DNA of 51,848 nt from contig JAIYDB010000019.1 in assembly GCA_027487695.1 (NCBI GenBank), positions 79,372 through 131,219 on the forward strand, read 5' to 3'. Below, one piece after another: positions 1 through 9,653 of this stretch. The notes under the pieces were generated by a model. The model did no database searches, had not been told where the DNA came from, and saw only the letters and a program-made list of their open reading frames with translations. This DNA is from Cytophagaceae bacterium (GTDB lineage Bacteria > Bacteroidota > Bacteroidia > Cytophagales > Flexibacteraceae). Position numbers and translations under genes: made by a program. Every line of letters begins with the position of its first letter. Positions within the stretch are counted from its first letter, which is position 1.

Positions 1-629
<629 letters not shown>

Positions 630-647
630 TTAAAGAGAAGATCAGGA

Positions 648-926
648 TTAGATTTTACCGAAGATATCGCTTTCGCGCATAATAAGGTATTCAACACCTT
701 CAATGGTAATTTCTGTGCCAGAGTATTTGCCGTAAAGTACAGCATCGCCAGGGGCAAGGGTCATTGGTTCGTCTTTTTTGCCTGGACCAACTGCAATTAC
801 TTCACCTCTTTGAGGCTTTTCTTTAGCGGTATCAGGAATAATGATTCCAAAGGCGGTTTTTTCTTCCGCTGCAGCAGCTTTAACCAAAACTCTATCGGCT
901 AAAGGTTGAAATTGAACTTTTGACAT
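648..926 (-). CDS. groS: Co-chaperonin GroES (10 kDa)
   Basis: Heptameric lid of the GroEL cage. It is 92 residues long, normal for the family. The N-terminal region contains [17 protein letters not shown], followed by a mobile loop ending in [15 protein letters not shown] and the GPGKKDE and [14 protein letters not shown] stretches typical of Cpn10. It is the promoter-proximal gene of the groES-groEL pair. The 578 bp upstream hold two hairpins that should insulate the operon from ychF transcription. The promoter must lie between about 930 and 1240, but no clear TAnnTTTG element is visible there on the minus strand. Confidence 0.98.
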   Translation of the reverse strand: MSKVQFQPLADRVLVKAAAAEEKTAFGIIIPDTAKEKPQRGEVIAVGPGKKDEPMTLAPGDAVLYGKYSGTEITIEGVEYLIMRESDIFGKI

Positions 927-1242
927 AAGTACTTTGGTTGTGTTTAGTTAACCAGTTTTTGTGATCTCTTGAATTGGGTGTATTAACATAGTTAATCACC
1001 GTGCTTATTCAATAACATACACTATGCCATAGCATAGTAAATTGAAAAGTTGGCAGTATGCTTTTAGAAGTTTTCTGTTGATAAAACCAAAGCAAAAAAA
1101 TCAGATTATTAAAATCTGCAAAAACGCGAAATAAAGCCTTATAAGGAGCTTAAAACTGGCAAATGGTATTTTCTTGTGATGGTAAGGACTTAAATTAAAG
1201 TTTGTATTAAAGCTAACTTGGTTCCTTTGGCATAAAAGAAAA

Positions 1243-1271
1243 AAGACCACTGCCACACTGGCAGTAGTCTT
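1243..1271 (-). terminator. Hairpin with minus-strand T-tract upstream of groES
   Basis: Arms AAGAC-C-ACTGCCA and TGGCAGT-A-GTCTT pair around a CAC loop with a single internal C/A mismatch. Read on the minus strand the stem is followed at once by CTTTTTTCTTTT, so it fits an intrinsic terminator for minus-strand transcription arriving from the ychF side. Confidence 0.75.
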
Positions 1272-1442
1272 ATAGTTTGGAATGACAAAAAACTACCAAA
1301 AGTATTATTTCACCCAGTGGTTGTGGATGGCCACACATGGTTTCCCTGATTCAGAATCAATTTGTTTCCAAAGATTTTAAAGCAACATATAATCATATTG
1401 AAAGTCCTACTTCCAAAAACGTAAAAACCTACCATAATAAAT

Positions 1443-1489
1443 CTACAATAGAAAGCCACTCCGCCTTGCGGAGTGGCTTTCTATTGTAG
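1443..1489. terminator. 22-bp perfect-stem hairpin after ychF
   Basis: Two perfectly complementary 22-nt arms (1443-1464 and 1468-1489) flank a CTT loop. The core is GCCACTCCGC / GCGGAGTGGC, and the A/T-rich feet CTACAATAGAAA / TTTCTATTGTAG also pair. It begins about 15 bp after the ychF stop. It should terminate ychF transcription on the minus strand. Because it is symmetric it could act in both directions. Confidence 0.8.
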
Positions 1490-1504
1490 CCTATTACTAA
1501 GAAA

Positions 1505-2602
1505 TTAAACGTTAAAGCGGAAGTGCATTACATCGCCATCAGTAACAACGTATTCCTTACCTTCAATTGAAAGCTTACCTGCTTCTTTGCAAGCAGCTTC
1601 AGTTTTATATTGAACATAATCGGCATACTTAATTACCTCAGCTTTAATAAAGCCTCTTTCAAAATCGGTATGGATAACGCCTGCAGCTGCTGGGGCCTTC
1701 CAACCTTTTTCAATGGTCCAAGCACGTACTTCTTGAACACCTGCAGTGAAATAAGTGATCAGATTTAATATGCTATACCCAGCCCTAATCATTTGATTAA
1801 GCCCAGATTCTTTTAAACCATATTCTTCTAAGAACATAGCCTTTTCTTCAGGCTCGGTAAACTCTGCAATTTGTGCTTCTAATGCAGCACAAACTCTAAT
1901 AACTTGGGCATTTTCTGGCTTTACTTCTTCCTCTAATGCTTTGGTGTATTCATTACCTGTAGCCACAGAACCTTCATCTACATTGGCAACATAGATTACT
2001 GGCTTATCAGTTAGCAAGTGTATATCGGCAATGGCAACTTTATCTTCAGCTGAAACCTGCACCGTTCTGGCAGACTTACCGTTTTTTAAAGCTTCTTGGT
2101 ATTCTTGTAAGATAGCTAGTTCCTTTTTGGCTTTAGCATCGCCACTTTTAGCCTGACGTTCAATCTTGCTAATTTTCTTTTCAACTGATTCTAAGTCTTT
2201 CAACTGTAACTCAGTATCAATTACCTCTTTATCGAAAACAGGATCTACACTACCCGCTACGTGAATTACGTTATCGTCTTTAAAACATCTGATTACGTGC
2301 ACAATAGCATCTACTTCTCTAATGTTCGCAAGGAATTGGTTACCCAAACCTTCGCCTTTAGAGGCACCTTTAACCAGACCTGCGATATCTACGAATTCAA
2401 TCACAGCAGGCACTACCCTATTCGGTTTTACTAGGATTTCAAGTTGGGTAAGTCTATCGTCTGGAACGGTAACTACGCCCACATTAGGTTCAATAGTACA
2501 GAAAGGATAGTTAGCCGCTTCGGCTTTAGCATTAGATAGTGCATTAAAAAGAGTTGACTTACCTACGTTTGGTAAGCCTACTATTCCGCATTGAAGGCCC
2601 AT
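1505..2602 (-). CDS. ychF: Redox-regulated ATPase/GTPase YchF (OLA1 family)
   Basis: Obg-related P-loop NTPase that associates with ribosomes and, unlike most of its relatives, prefers ATP. At 365 residues it is of usual length. The G1 loop is GLPNVGKST (9-17), the G3 motif is in FVDIAG, and the G4 position reads NVDE instead of NKxD, the substitution that defines the YchF/OLA1 branch. A central coiled region precedes the C-terminal TGS domain, which includes the [20 protein letters not shown] stretch. The gene lies 27 bp downstream of the AI-2E-type permease on the same strand and may be read from its promoter. A long perfect hairpin follows its stop codon. Confidence 0.96.
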   Translation of the reverse strand: MGLQCGIVGLPNVGKSTLFNALSNAKAEAANYPFCTIEPNVGVVTVPDDRLTQLEILVKPNRVVPAVIEFVDIAGLVKGASKGEGLGNQFLANIREVDAIVHVIRCFKDDNVIHVAGSVDPVFDKEVIDTELQLKDLESVEKKISKIERQAKSGDAKAKKELAILQEYQEALKNGKSARTVQVSAEDKVAIADIHLLTDKPVIYVANVDEGSVATGNEYTKALEEEVKPENAQVIRVCAALEAQIAEFTEPEEKAMFLEEYGLKESGLNQMIRAGYSILNLITYFTAGVQEVRAWTIEKGWKAPAAAGVIHTDFERGFIKAEVIKYADYVQYKTEAACKEAGKLSIEGKEYVVTDGDVMHFRFNV

Positions 2603-2629
2603 TGATTAGCGAGTATTAGATGCTGATTT

Positions 2630-3730
2630 TCAGCGTTTTTGTAAATGAAATATGGTGTACTTATCGTAACCCATACGTATTTCTTTAATAACAACACGTA
2701 GTACGGTATAGGTAGGAATAGCAACAATCATCCCTATAACCCCTGCTATGGTTGCGCCTGCAAAAATAGCAACAAATATTTCCAGCGGATGTGCTTTTAC
2801 ACTTTTACTGAAAATAAGTGGCTGCATAAAAAAGTTATCAATAAGGTGAATTACAGATGTAAGAATGAACACCTTTACCCCCATAACCAAATAAGTATCT
2901 GGCAATGAATTGGTTGGCAAAGTAGTAATAGCAATAAATATGCTGAAACCTCCCCCAATAAGCGGACCTATATAGGGTATCACGTTTATGATTGCTGCCA
3001 AAAAGGCGACAGTAAGTGCATAAGGAACATTTAAGAATGTAAGCCCAAAGGCAGTCATGGTAAAAATTCCTAATAATTGAACGGTAAGCCCTAACAAGTA
3101 GCTCGTTAGCACCTTTTCAATTTTGAATAAAGCACCGAGGGTAAGTTCAAAATAGCGGTTTGGGATAAATTTTAGTAGAGTGCGCTTTAGAATACCTCTT
3201 TCATATAAAAGAAAGAAAGAGATAAACAACACAGCAATAAAGCCGACGAAAGCACTGGTTGTAAAAGTTACAAGGGTATTTATGATTTCAGGAATGTTAA
3301 TTTTTTGGTCTCCTAGGAATGACTTTAGCGCTAATTGTCGCTTTAAAAAGCCAGATTGTTCCTGAACTAGATTAAACCTTAATAAGAATTTTTCAGCTTG
3401 TTTAATTGCAGGCTCTAGTGATTTCATTACGGCATCGTAATCTAGGTTACTTAAAACCAGTAATTGATTGGTAACCAAGGGAACCATAATCAATAGGAAG
3501 CCACCAAAGAATAAAAACAACAATGCAAAGGCCATAATTACTGCTAAAGCTCTTGGCATACGCATTCCAAAAATATTCAGATAGGTAAAGGTTTGCACAA
3601 GCGGCTTTAAAACTGAACTTATCACTACAGATATAATAAGGTAGGCTGCTATCTCCGAAAAGAACCACCCTAGTACAATTCCTGTAACCAGGATTGCCCC
3701 CATCAATAAGTAAATCTGAAACCTTGTCAT
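2630..3730 (-). CDS. AI-2E family transporter (PF01594-type membrane protein)
   Basis: Polytopic inner-membrane protein of 366 residues. Hydrophobic segments lie near 5-35, 60-90, 155-180, 205-250, 260-285 and 300-345. The C-terminal half has the family signature region, including LTVAFLAAIINVIPYIGPL and a following Gly-rich stretch, and near the end IAGVIGMIVAIPTYTVLR. Members have been linked to autoinducer-2 export or Na+/H+ exchange, but the substrate cannot be read from sequence, so AI-2 export should not be assumed. It stands divergent to the rlpA-like gene across about 210 bp and upstream of ychF. Confidence 0.88.
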   Translation of the reverse strand: MTRFQIYLLMGAILVTGIVLGWFFSEIAAYLIISVVISSVLKPLVQTFTYLNIFGMRMPRALAVIMAFALLFLFFGGFLLIMVPLVTNQLLVLSNLDYDAVMKSLEPAIKQAEKFLLRFNLVQEQSGFLKRQLALKSFLGDQKINIPEIINTLVTFTTSAFVGFIAVLFISFFLLYERGILKRTLLKFIPNRYFELTLGALFKIEKVLTSYLLGLTVQLLGIFTMTAFGLTFLNVPYALTVAFLAAIINVIPYIGPLIGGGFSIFIAITTLPTNSLPDTYLVMGVKVFILTSVIHLIDNFFMQPLIFSKSVKAHPLEIFVAIFAGATIAGVIGMIVAIPTYTVLRVVIKEIRMGYDKYTIFHLQKR

Positions 3731-3786
3731 TTTAAAGTAGCAAGTTAATGAGTATTTTACTTTGTTTTAGATGGGTGTTGTAGTTA

Positions 3787-3815
3787 TTGGGGAATTGCTA
3801 TTTCTAATAGCTTTG
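3787..3815 (+). promoter_or_regulatory. Candidate Bacteroidota-type promoter upstream of the RlpA-like gene
   Basis: TAGCTTTG (3808-3815) matches the TAnnTTTG -7 element. A TTG (3787-3789) lies 18 bp upstream, slightly closer than the usual 19-21 bp. It would give a leader of about 120 nt. It is the only such match I saw in this divergent spacer. Confidence 0.4.
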
Positions 3816-3940
3816 TCTAGTTGAAGAGGATTGGTCTAAATACTTCATTTATAGCAGTTTAAGATGGTTTACTTTTCTTTAAAACTTGTTTTTACCAAAA
3901 AAATAGGATATTTGAACTTGTAACCAGCCATTCCTCTGAT

Positions 3941-4687
3941 TTGAATAACGCCATTATTAAGTCCATTTTCATTGTTTTTCTATGTCTATTGCAGGCATTT
4001 GATGGGCTTGCACAAGATACTTTGAATGGCGGCGAAGTAGGTACTGCTTGTTATTATAGCAGAAAGTTGCAAGGTAGAAGAACTTCTAGCGGCGAACCTT
4101 ACAACAGAAAAAAATACACCTGTGCCCACAAATGGCTACCTCTTGGCACTTTGGTAAGGGTGAGTAATTTGGATAATGGTAAATCGGTAATTGTAACTGT
4201 TAATGACCGAGGTCCGTTTACTAAGCTTTATCAAATAGATCTTTCGGAAATTGCTGCTAAGGAAATTGATGTAATTGGGAAAAATAAGAACAGGGTTTCT
4301 ATAGTCCCTTTGCAGACCCCTGAAGGATTTATTACGGTTGAAAAGAACAATGCCGAGTCTGAAAACCAAATGCCTATGCAGAATTGGTTCGAACCAGGTC
4401 AATATTACAACTCAGATGGCGAACTTGCAGAACCTACAGGGTATGGATTATTTATTAAAACTGAAGAAACTATTGAAGCAGCAAATGTCTTTTGCACCTT
4501 TTTAAAGCGAAAAAATAAAGACCGTGAACTTTTTATTTCGCCAGAGGTAGATGCTTTAGGTACCATCAGATACAAGATTTACGTTGGTACTTTTGAAACC
4601 TTGAGCCTTGCCAAAAAAGGCTTGAAACAATTAAAAAAGGAAAACCTGAAAGGAAATTTGCCAGTTATCCGTAAATACGTGCTATGA
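3941..4687 (+). CDS. rlpA: RlpA-like septal ring / peptidoglycan-binding protein (DPBB + SPOR)
   Basis: Probable periplasmic or outer-membrane protein acting on denuded peptidoglycan. It has 248 residues: a signal peptide (about 1-24, ending DGLA-Q), a double-psi beta-barrel domain (about 30-120) with GTACYYS, TSSGEPY, LPLGTLVRV and the diagnostic NDRGPF, and a C-terminal SPOR-like domain (about 165-246). Some RlpA proteins are lytic transglycosylases. The barrel Asp in NDRGPF is present, but activity is not proven. The start is a TTG at 3941. No in-frame ATG precedes the signal peptide, so the non-ATG start is the best choice. Its stop overlaps the ATG of the DUF58 gene (ATGA), indicating translational coupling. 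Confidence 0.88.
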   Translation: MNNAIIKSIFIVFLCLLQAFDGLAQDTLNGGEVGTACYYSRKLQGRRTSSGEPYNRKKYTCAHKWLPLGTLVRVSNLDNGKSVIVTVNDRGPFTKLYQIDLSEIAAKEIDVIGKNKNRVSIVPLQTPEGFITVEKNNAESENQMPMQNWFEPGQYYNSDGELAEPTGYGLFIKTEETIEAANVFCTFLKRKNKDRELFISPEVDALGTIRYKIYVGTFETLSLAKKGLKQLKKENLKGNLPVIRKYVL

Positions 4688-5592
4688 AACCTGAGATTGA
4701 TTTAAGTGCCGCTCGCCAATATGGAAGTTTAGAACTACTAGCCAAGCAGTTAGTAGAAGGCTTTATTACGGGCTTGCATAAAAGTCCTTATCACGGGTTT
4801 TCAGTTGAGTTTGCAGAACATAAAATTTACAATGCTGGTGAAAGTACAAGACACGTTGATTGGAAACTTTTTGCCCGTACCGATAGACTTTATACCAAGC
4901 GATACGAGGAGGAAACCAATCTTCGCTGCCAAATAGTGCTTGATACCAGTAGCAGTATGTACTACCCTGCTGAAAATAATGGCAAGCTTACCTTTTCTAT
5001 AGTTGCAGCAGCTGCCTTGGCTACCTTATTACAGAAGCAACGCGATGCTGTTGGGCTCACTGTCTTTAATGATGGTATTCAGTTTCAGAGTCAGGTAAAA
5101 AGTACTCCTAGTCATTTGAATACACTTATGCAGTATATGCAGGGACTTATGAAAGCGGCTCCAGTTCAACGTACTACCCATGTTGCGGAAACATTGCACC
5201 TGATTGCTGATAAAATGAACAAGCGTTCGCTAATCGTGATTTTCAGCGATATGTTTGAAAGTGCCGATGATACCGAACTGTTTTCTGCCTTGCGTCACTT
5301 GAAGCACAATAAACATGAGGTGCTCTTATTCCATACTTTTCACAAGCCAACTGAAGAGTTATTTGGTTTCGATGAACGTCCTTACATTTTTGTTGACCTT
5401 GAAACTGGTGAAAAGCTTAAACTAAAACCTGCTGAAGTAAAAGAACGCTATACTGCTGAAATGCTAAAAATGAATAAGGAATTGAAGCAGCGTTGTGGGC
5501 AATTCAAAATTGATTATATAGAAGCGGACATAGAAAAAGGGATTAGTCAAATCCTAATCCCTTATTTAAGTATGCGTAAGAAGATGGCTTAA
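4684..5592 (+). CDS. DUF58 domain protein (VWA-like fold)
   Basis: Cytoplasmic protein of 302 residues from a family often found with MoxR ATPases and BatA/BatB proteins. The DUF58 signature is clear: [20 protein letters not shown] (52-71), followed by a VWA-like MIDAS start, DTSSS (87-91), and a second acidic site in IFSDMFE. No MoxR gene lies next to it, which is unusual for the family. It is translationally coupled to the RlpA-like gene and convergent with clpX, with the two stop codons overlapping by 3 bp in a shared TTAA. Function is unknown beyond probable metal-dependent protein interaction. Confidence 0.9.
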   Translation: MKPEIDLSAARQYGSLELLAKQLVEGFITGLHKSPYHGFSVEFAEHKIYNAGESTRHVDWKLFARTDRLYTKRYEEETNLRCQIVLDTSSSMYYPAENNGKLTFSIVAAAALATLLQKQRDAVGLTVFNDGIQFQSQVKSTPSHLNTLMQYMQGLMKAAPVQRTTHVAETLHLIADKMNKRSLIVIFSDMFESADDTELFSALRHLKHNKHEVLLFHTFHKPTEELFGFDERPYIFVDLETGEKLKLKPAEVKERYTAEMLKMNKELKQRCGQFKIDYIEADIEKGISQILIPYLSMRKKMA

Positions 5593-6827
5593 GCCACTTT
5601 CATTTTTACTCTAAACTTAGAACGACTTATTTTCTCAGTAACATAATCTGCAGATACCACTAATTGGTTATCGGTAACATTGCCTTTTAGCTCAAACATA
5701 GCCTCGTTCAATACCTCTTCGCAAATAGAACGAAGTCCGCGTGCGCCAAGGTTATGCTCCAATGCCTTTTCAACCATAATATCTATGGCATCATCGTCAA
5801 ACTCTAAAGCGATACCTTCCATAGCAAACAGCTTTTGATACTGCTTTACTAAGGCATTTTTAGGTTCAATAAGAATACGCTTTAGGCTTTCTTTAGTTAA
5901 TGGTTCTAAGTAAGAGATCACAGGAAGGCGACCAATTAATTCTGGAATTAAACCAAAGGCCCTTACATCTGAAGCAGTGATATACTGTAACAGGTTTTCC
6001 TTGTTTACTTCTTCGCTGGTTTCATAAGAAGCCACAAAGCCAATAGGACGTTTATTTAATCTATTACCGATTATACGCTGAATACCTTCAAAGGCCCCAC
6101 CGCATATGAACAGGATATTTTCAGTGTTAATTGAAATAAGCTTTTGTTCAGGATGCTTTCTACCTCCTTGAGGTGGAACATTAATGATAGACCCCTCTAA
6201 TAATTTAAGTAAAGCCTGCTGAACACCTTCACCACTTACATCGCGGGTGATGCTTGGGTTATCGCTCTTTCTTGAAATTTTGTCTATTTCATCTATGTAC
6301 ACTATCCCACGTTCAGCTTGCTCAACATCGTAGTTAGAAGCTTGCAACAAACGGGTAAGTATAGTTTCCACATCTTCACCCACATAACCTGCTTCGGTAA
6401 TTACCGTAGCATCGGCAATGCAGAAAGGAACCTGCAATTTCTTAGCTATGGTTCTGGCTAAATAAGTTTTACCAGTACCAGTATCGCCTACCATTAGGAT
6501 ATTGCTTTTTTCAATCTGAACCTCGTCATCTACTTGGTTAGATTTATGAAGCAAACGCTTGTAATGATTATAAATGGCTACAGAAAGAACCTTCTTTGCA
6601 GCATCCTGACCTATTACAAACTCATCTAAATGAGCTTTTAAATCGGCTGGTTTTGATAAGTTAATTTTAGGCTTTGCCTTTGCAGATGGCTTATTTCCAA
6701 CGGTCTTAGTTTCTTCTTCAAGAATTTGGTTAGCCTTCTCAATACAATTATTGCAGATATGTACGTTTTCGCCACTCACAATAAGGGCTACTTCCTTTTT
6801 ATTTCTGCCACAGAAAGAACAATTCAT
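5589..6827 (-). CDS. clpX: ATP-dependent Clp protease ATP-binding subunit ClpX
   Basis: AAA+ unfoldase that feeds substrates to ClpP. At 412 residues it is of normal length. It has an N-terminal C4 zinc-binding domain (C3, C6, C25, C28), a Walker A motif GDTGTGKT (114-121), Walker B DEID (179-182), the pore-loop GYVGED motif, the RPIGF stretch matching the ClpP-docking IGF loop, and a C-terminal sensor-2 region containing GARGLRS. No clpP is adjacent. The start is 13 bp downstream of the small membrane-protein gene on the same strand. The stop overlaps the DUF58 stop on the other strand. Confidence 0.98.
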   Translation of the reverse strand: MNCSFCGRNKKEVALIVSGENVHICNNCIEKANQILEEETKTVGNKPSAKAKPKINLSKPADLKAHLDEFVIGQDAAKKVLSVAIYNHYKRLLHKSNQVDDEVQIEKSNILMVGDTGTGKTYLARTIAKKLQVPFCIADATVITEAGYVGEDVETILTRLLQASNYDVEQAERGIVYIDEIDKISRKSDNPSITRDVSGEGVQQALLKLLEGSIINVPPQGGRKHPEQKLISINTENILFICGGAFEGIQRIIGNRLNKRPIGFVASYETSEEVNKENLLQYITASDVRAFGLIPELIGRLPVISYLEPLTKESLKRILIEPKNALVKQYQKLFAMEGIALEFDDDAIDIMVEKALEHNLGARGLRSICEEVLNEAMFELKGNVTDNQLVVSADYVTEKISRSKFRVKMKVA

Positions 6828-6840
6828 AAGTATTACAAAG

Positions 6841-7446
6841 TTACGATTTCTCTATTACAAATCGACGTCTTGTAGCCATTGAAACAAAAATGGATAGCAC
6901 AAATACTGGGAAAAACTTCTTCATAAACTCATCGTTAGCCTTGATTTCTGGCGTAGTAGCCTTATATTCAGCTAACATTTTAGTATATGCATCTGCACCA
7001 AATTGCGCAATAAAATTTGTTTTAATATAGGTTTCGTTCTGATAAACGAGTTCATTTATATGTCTTTGCAGTGCATCTGGATTGTAAGCACAAAACAAAT
7101 AAACGAACAAAGCTGAACCTAAAGCCGTAAAAAGTGCTGCAATGCTGCCCATTAAAATACCTTGCCAAAAGTGGAAATTTTTGTTGGGGTGTTTCTTCTT
7201 AAAGTAAACAGTACCTACATAAAGGCATATTACACATATCCAAGGTTCAATAAATAACTGGTTGCGCACATCCAAAGAATCGGTTGTGGTAAAGTAATGC
7301 AATGATAAGATGAACAGCATCACCAAAAAGGCTGATGCCAAACCAGTTATAGCACCATATTGATATAATGGCAATTTAGATTCAAGCTCTAAAGGGGAAG
7401 GTTCAGGCACTACGGCCTTATTTTTTGAAGAATTTTTTGGCTTCAT
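6841..7446 (-). CDS. DUF4199-like four-helix membrane protein
   Basis: Small inner-membrane protein of 201 residues if started at the ATG at 7444-7446 (MKPKNSS); an upstream in-frame start would add 18 residues of unlikely sequence. Hydrophobic segments lie near 32-50, 62-77, 93-118 and 175-190, with a polar loop between the third and fourth that contains [15 protein letters not shown]. The layout resembles DUF4199 proteins of Bacteroidota, whose function is unknown. A TATCTTTA sequence just upstream of the start, one mismatch from TAnnTTTG, may be its promoter. It probably shares a transcript with clpX. Confidence 0.6.
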   Translation of the reverse strand: MKPKNSSKNKAVVPEPSPLELESKLPLYQYGAITGLASAFLVMLFILSLHYFTTTDSLDVRNQLFIEPWICVICLYVGTVYFKKKHPNKNFHFWQGILMGSIAALFTALGSALFVYLFCAYNPDALQRHINELVYQNETYIKTNFIAQFGADAYTKMLAEYKATTPEIKANDEFMKKFFPVFVLSIFVSMATRRRFVIEKS

Positions 7447-7569
7447 TAGGTTGTAAAGATACGGCAGTTTAAGGCTTAGCCCTAAACTTTTGGCAAGCAA
7501 TTGGCTTAAAAATGAATAACTGAAAGGTAATTTATATAGTTACCCACCTAACAATCGTTTATCTATCGT

Positions 7570-7577
7570 TAAGTTTG
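7570..7577 (+). promoter_or_regulatory. Candidate -7 element for the BatA-like gene
   Basis: TAAGTTTG is an exact TAnnTTTG match 20 bp upstream of the ATG at 7598. It overlaps a 10-bp perfect palindrome, GTTTGCAAAC (7573-7582). No good TTTG lies at the -33 distance. Confidence 0.45.
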
Positions 7578-7597
7578 CAAACGTAAAAAATTAAAGA

Positions 7598-9652
7598 ATG
7601 TACTTTACCAATCCTGCTTTTCTTTGGGCTTTGCTTGCTTTAGCTATACCGATAGCTATCCACCTATTTAATTTTCAAAGACCCAAGCAGGTATTTTTTC
7701 CAAGTATCAAATTCTTAAAGCAAGTTCAGCAACAAACCAGAACACTTAGGGAATTAAAGAAGTGGTTGGTTCTAGCTGCCAGATGTTTATTCCTTACTTT
7801 TTTGGTATTGGCTTTTGCCCAACCTATCTGGAATACAGATAGTTCCGCACAAAACAACGCAAAATCAGGACAGAAAATAGTAGGTATTTATATAGATAAC
7901 TCCAATAGTTTACAAGTGCAAGCAGGCAAAGGAACTGCTTTAGATGTTGCTATTTCAGCTGCTGAAAGAGCTGTAAACCAATACAATAGAGAAACAAAAT
8001 TCCACTTAGTTACCAACGATTTTACCGTAAAGGGTGGCTGGTTTGTAAATAAAGACGAGGTACTTTCACAACTACGCAGCATTGATTTAGCCAACAATGC
8101 ACGTACTAGTGCCGAGGTTATTCAACGTTTTCAAACAGCCTTTGCTACACAAAACAGCAAAAACAGGGAAGTATTATGGTTTTCAGATTTTCAGAAAAGC
8201 ACTTTGGGTACAGATTTCAAAGGTTTAGTTTCTGATACTAATACCTATAATTACTTATTCCCAATAAGTACTGAAACCAAAAGCAATGTGGTTGTGGATA
8301 GCGTTTGGCTTGAAACCCCGTTTGTTCAAGTAGGCGTTAACAACACTTTAAACATTCGCCTACATAACTACGGCGATGCCACCGCTGAACAAATCGCGGC
8401 TAAGGTATTCTTAGACAATAAGCAAATTGGTGCCTCTACCGCTAATCTAAGCCCGAATGGCAACCACCAGCTATCGGTTAACTTTTCATTGAGCAGCAAC
8501 AATACGCAAATTGGCAAAATAGAAATTAACGATGCCCCAGTAGTTTTCGATAATAGCTACTTTTTTGCCCTAAAGCCTGCTCCAAAAGTAAATGTGGTGG
8601 TAGTGCAAGACCTCCCTAATAACGCTATTCAAAAGGTTTTTAATAATCCATCGCTGTTTAATACTTCTTTATTTACCTCGGGCAATATTAACTACAGTAA
8701 GTTTTCTGAGGCGGATATTGTTGTAATTAGTCAGCTAGGCAGTATCAATAGTTCATTGACCGACCAACTGGTTAGCCTTGTAAATGCTGGAAAGAGCGTA
8801 TTCGTTATCCCATCCTTAAACCCTGATAAAGGATCATACCAAAACCTGTTTACAAAATTAACTCTTGGTAATATAGATGTAGTTAATGCTTCAGAATTTC
8901 TTTCTACTGCCCAAACTTGGCAGGTGGTAATGCCAAACAAGAATAACGCCTTTTTTAAAGATGTTTTTGAAAGTGTAAGTGCACAAACTGCAAAGCCTTT
9001 TGCAAGTCCTTCAGTGAAGTTGCCAGCAGCTAATGCAATCCTTAATTACCAATCGGGCGAAACCTTCTTTAGTAAATATAATAGAGGTAACGGGCAAGTT
9101 CTTTTATTGGCTGCCCCTGCTTTTGGCGATGGCACCAATCTAAGTAAGCAATCCTTGTTTTTACCATTGCTTTTCAAGGCTGCATTTGGCAGTTTGAAGA
9201 ACTTTGAGCCACTATCTTATACGTTTGGCACCAAGGAAATAACCTTAAATACCCAAGCTTTAGAAGGTGATGCTGTATTTAACCTAGTTAACGGTAGCGA
9301 AAAAGTTATTCCTGCACAGCAGCAACGCAATGGTAAACTGGTATTGGAGGTTCCTAAAAAGCAAATGCCAGCGGGAGTGTATAACCTAACAAATAATAAA
9401 GGTGAAGTGGTGAACAGCCTTGCATTTAACTATTCTCACGAGGAAAGTGACCTTAGTTTACTTGGAACTGACGGACTTAAGCAGTTAACTGCAAACGCCA
9501 AAAACATAAAAATAAGCGCCCCTATTTCAGATGGCGGTGCTACTGCCGATATAGCTAACGAAGGAAAGGGTACTGCACTTTGGAAGTATTTTATTATTGT
9601 TGCATTAGGATTTTTGCTTGCTGAAATCTTAATTCTTCGTTTCTGGAAATAA
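7598..9652 (+). CDS. BatA-like N-terminal domain membrane protein
   Basis: Membrane-anchored protein of 684 residues. The N-terminus (about 1-80) matches the BatA/aerotolerance-regulator N-terminal region (PF07584-type): MYFTNPAFLWALLALAIPIA with a first helix, then IHLFNFQRPKQVFFPSIKFL, and a second helix near 57-79. A long extracytoplasmic region follows, with a VWA-like start at about 93-99 (IYIDNSN), and a final helix lies near 660-680. It probably spans the membrane with a large periplasmic part. It stands one base before the dihydroorotase-like gene, so the two are a tight operon. The precise role is unknown. Confidence 0.85.
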   Translation: MYFTNPAFLWALLALAIPIAIHLFNFQRPKQVFFPSIKFLKQVQQQTRTLRELKKWLVLAARCLFLTFLVLAFAQPIWNTDSSAQNNAKSGQKIVGIYIDNSNSLQVQAGKGTALDVAISAAERAVNQYNRETKFHLVTNDFTVKGGWFVNKDEVLSQLRSIDLANNARTSAEVIQRFQTAFATQNSKNREVLWFSDFQKSTLGTDFKGLVSDTNTYNYLFPISTETKSNVVVDSVWLETPFVQVGVNNTLNIRLHNYGDATAEQIAAKVFLDNKQIGASTANLSPNGNHQLSVNFSLSSNNTQIGKIEINDAPVVFDNSYFFALKPAPKVNVVVVQDLPNNAIQKVFNNPSLFNTSLFTSGNINYSKFSEADIVVISQLGSINSSLTDQLVSLVNAGKSVFVIPSLNPDKGSYQNLFTKLTLGNIDVVNASEFLSTAQTWQVVMPNKNNAFFKDVFESVSAQTAKPFASPSVKLPAANAILNYQSGETFFSKYNRGNGQVLLLAAPAFGDGTNLSKQSLFLPLLFKAAFGSLKNFEPLSYTFGTKEITLNTQALEGDAVFNLVNGSEKVIPAQQQRNGKLVLEVPKKQMPAGVYNLTNNKGEVVNSLAFNYSHEESDLSLLGTDGLKQLTANAKNIKISAPISDGGATADIANEGKGTALWKYFIIVALGFLLAEILILRFWK

Positions 9653-9653
9653 T

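Larger units (their letters stand above)
927..1504. other. Long non-coding spacer between ychF and groES
   Basis: This 578-bp stretch has no convincing protein gene. It holds a 22-bp perfect-stem hairpin (1443-1489) just after the ychF stop, a second hairpin with a minus-strand T-tract (1243-1271), and presumably the groES promoter in the remaining AT-rich part. Between the hairpins lie a 28-codon minus-strand reading frame (1310-1396) and an overlapping 50-codon plus-strand frame (1337-1489). Neither resembles a protein I know. See the finding on a possible small transcript. Confidence 0.7.

Noticed and set aside
1337-1489. 50-codon plus-strand gene
   Set aside because: It runs through the whole 22-bp hairpin and has no recognisable product or promoter.
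2630-3730. Proven AI-2 exporter
   Set aside because: The family name AI-2E does not establish the substrate, and no luxS or related gene is nearby.
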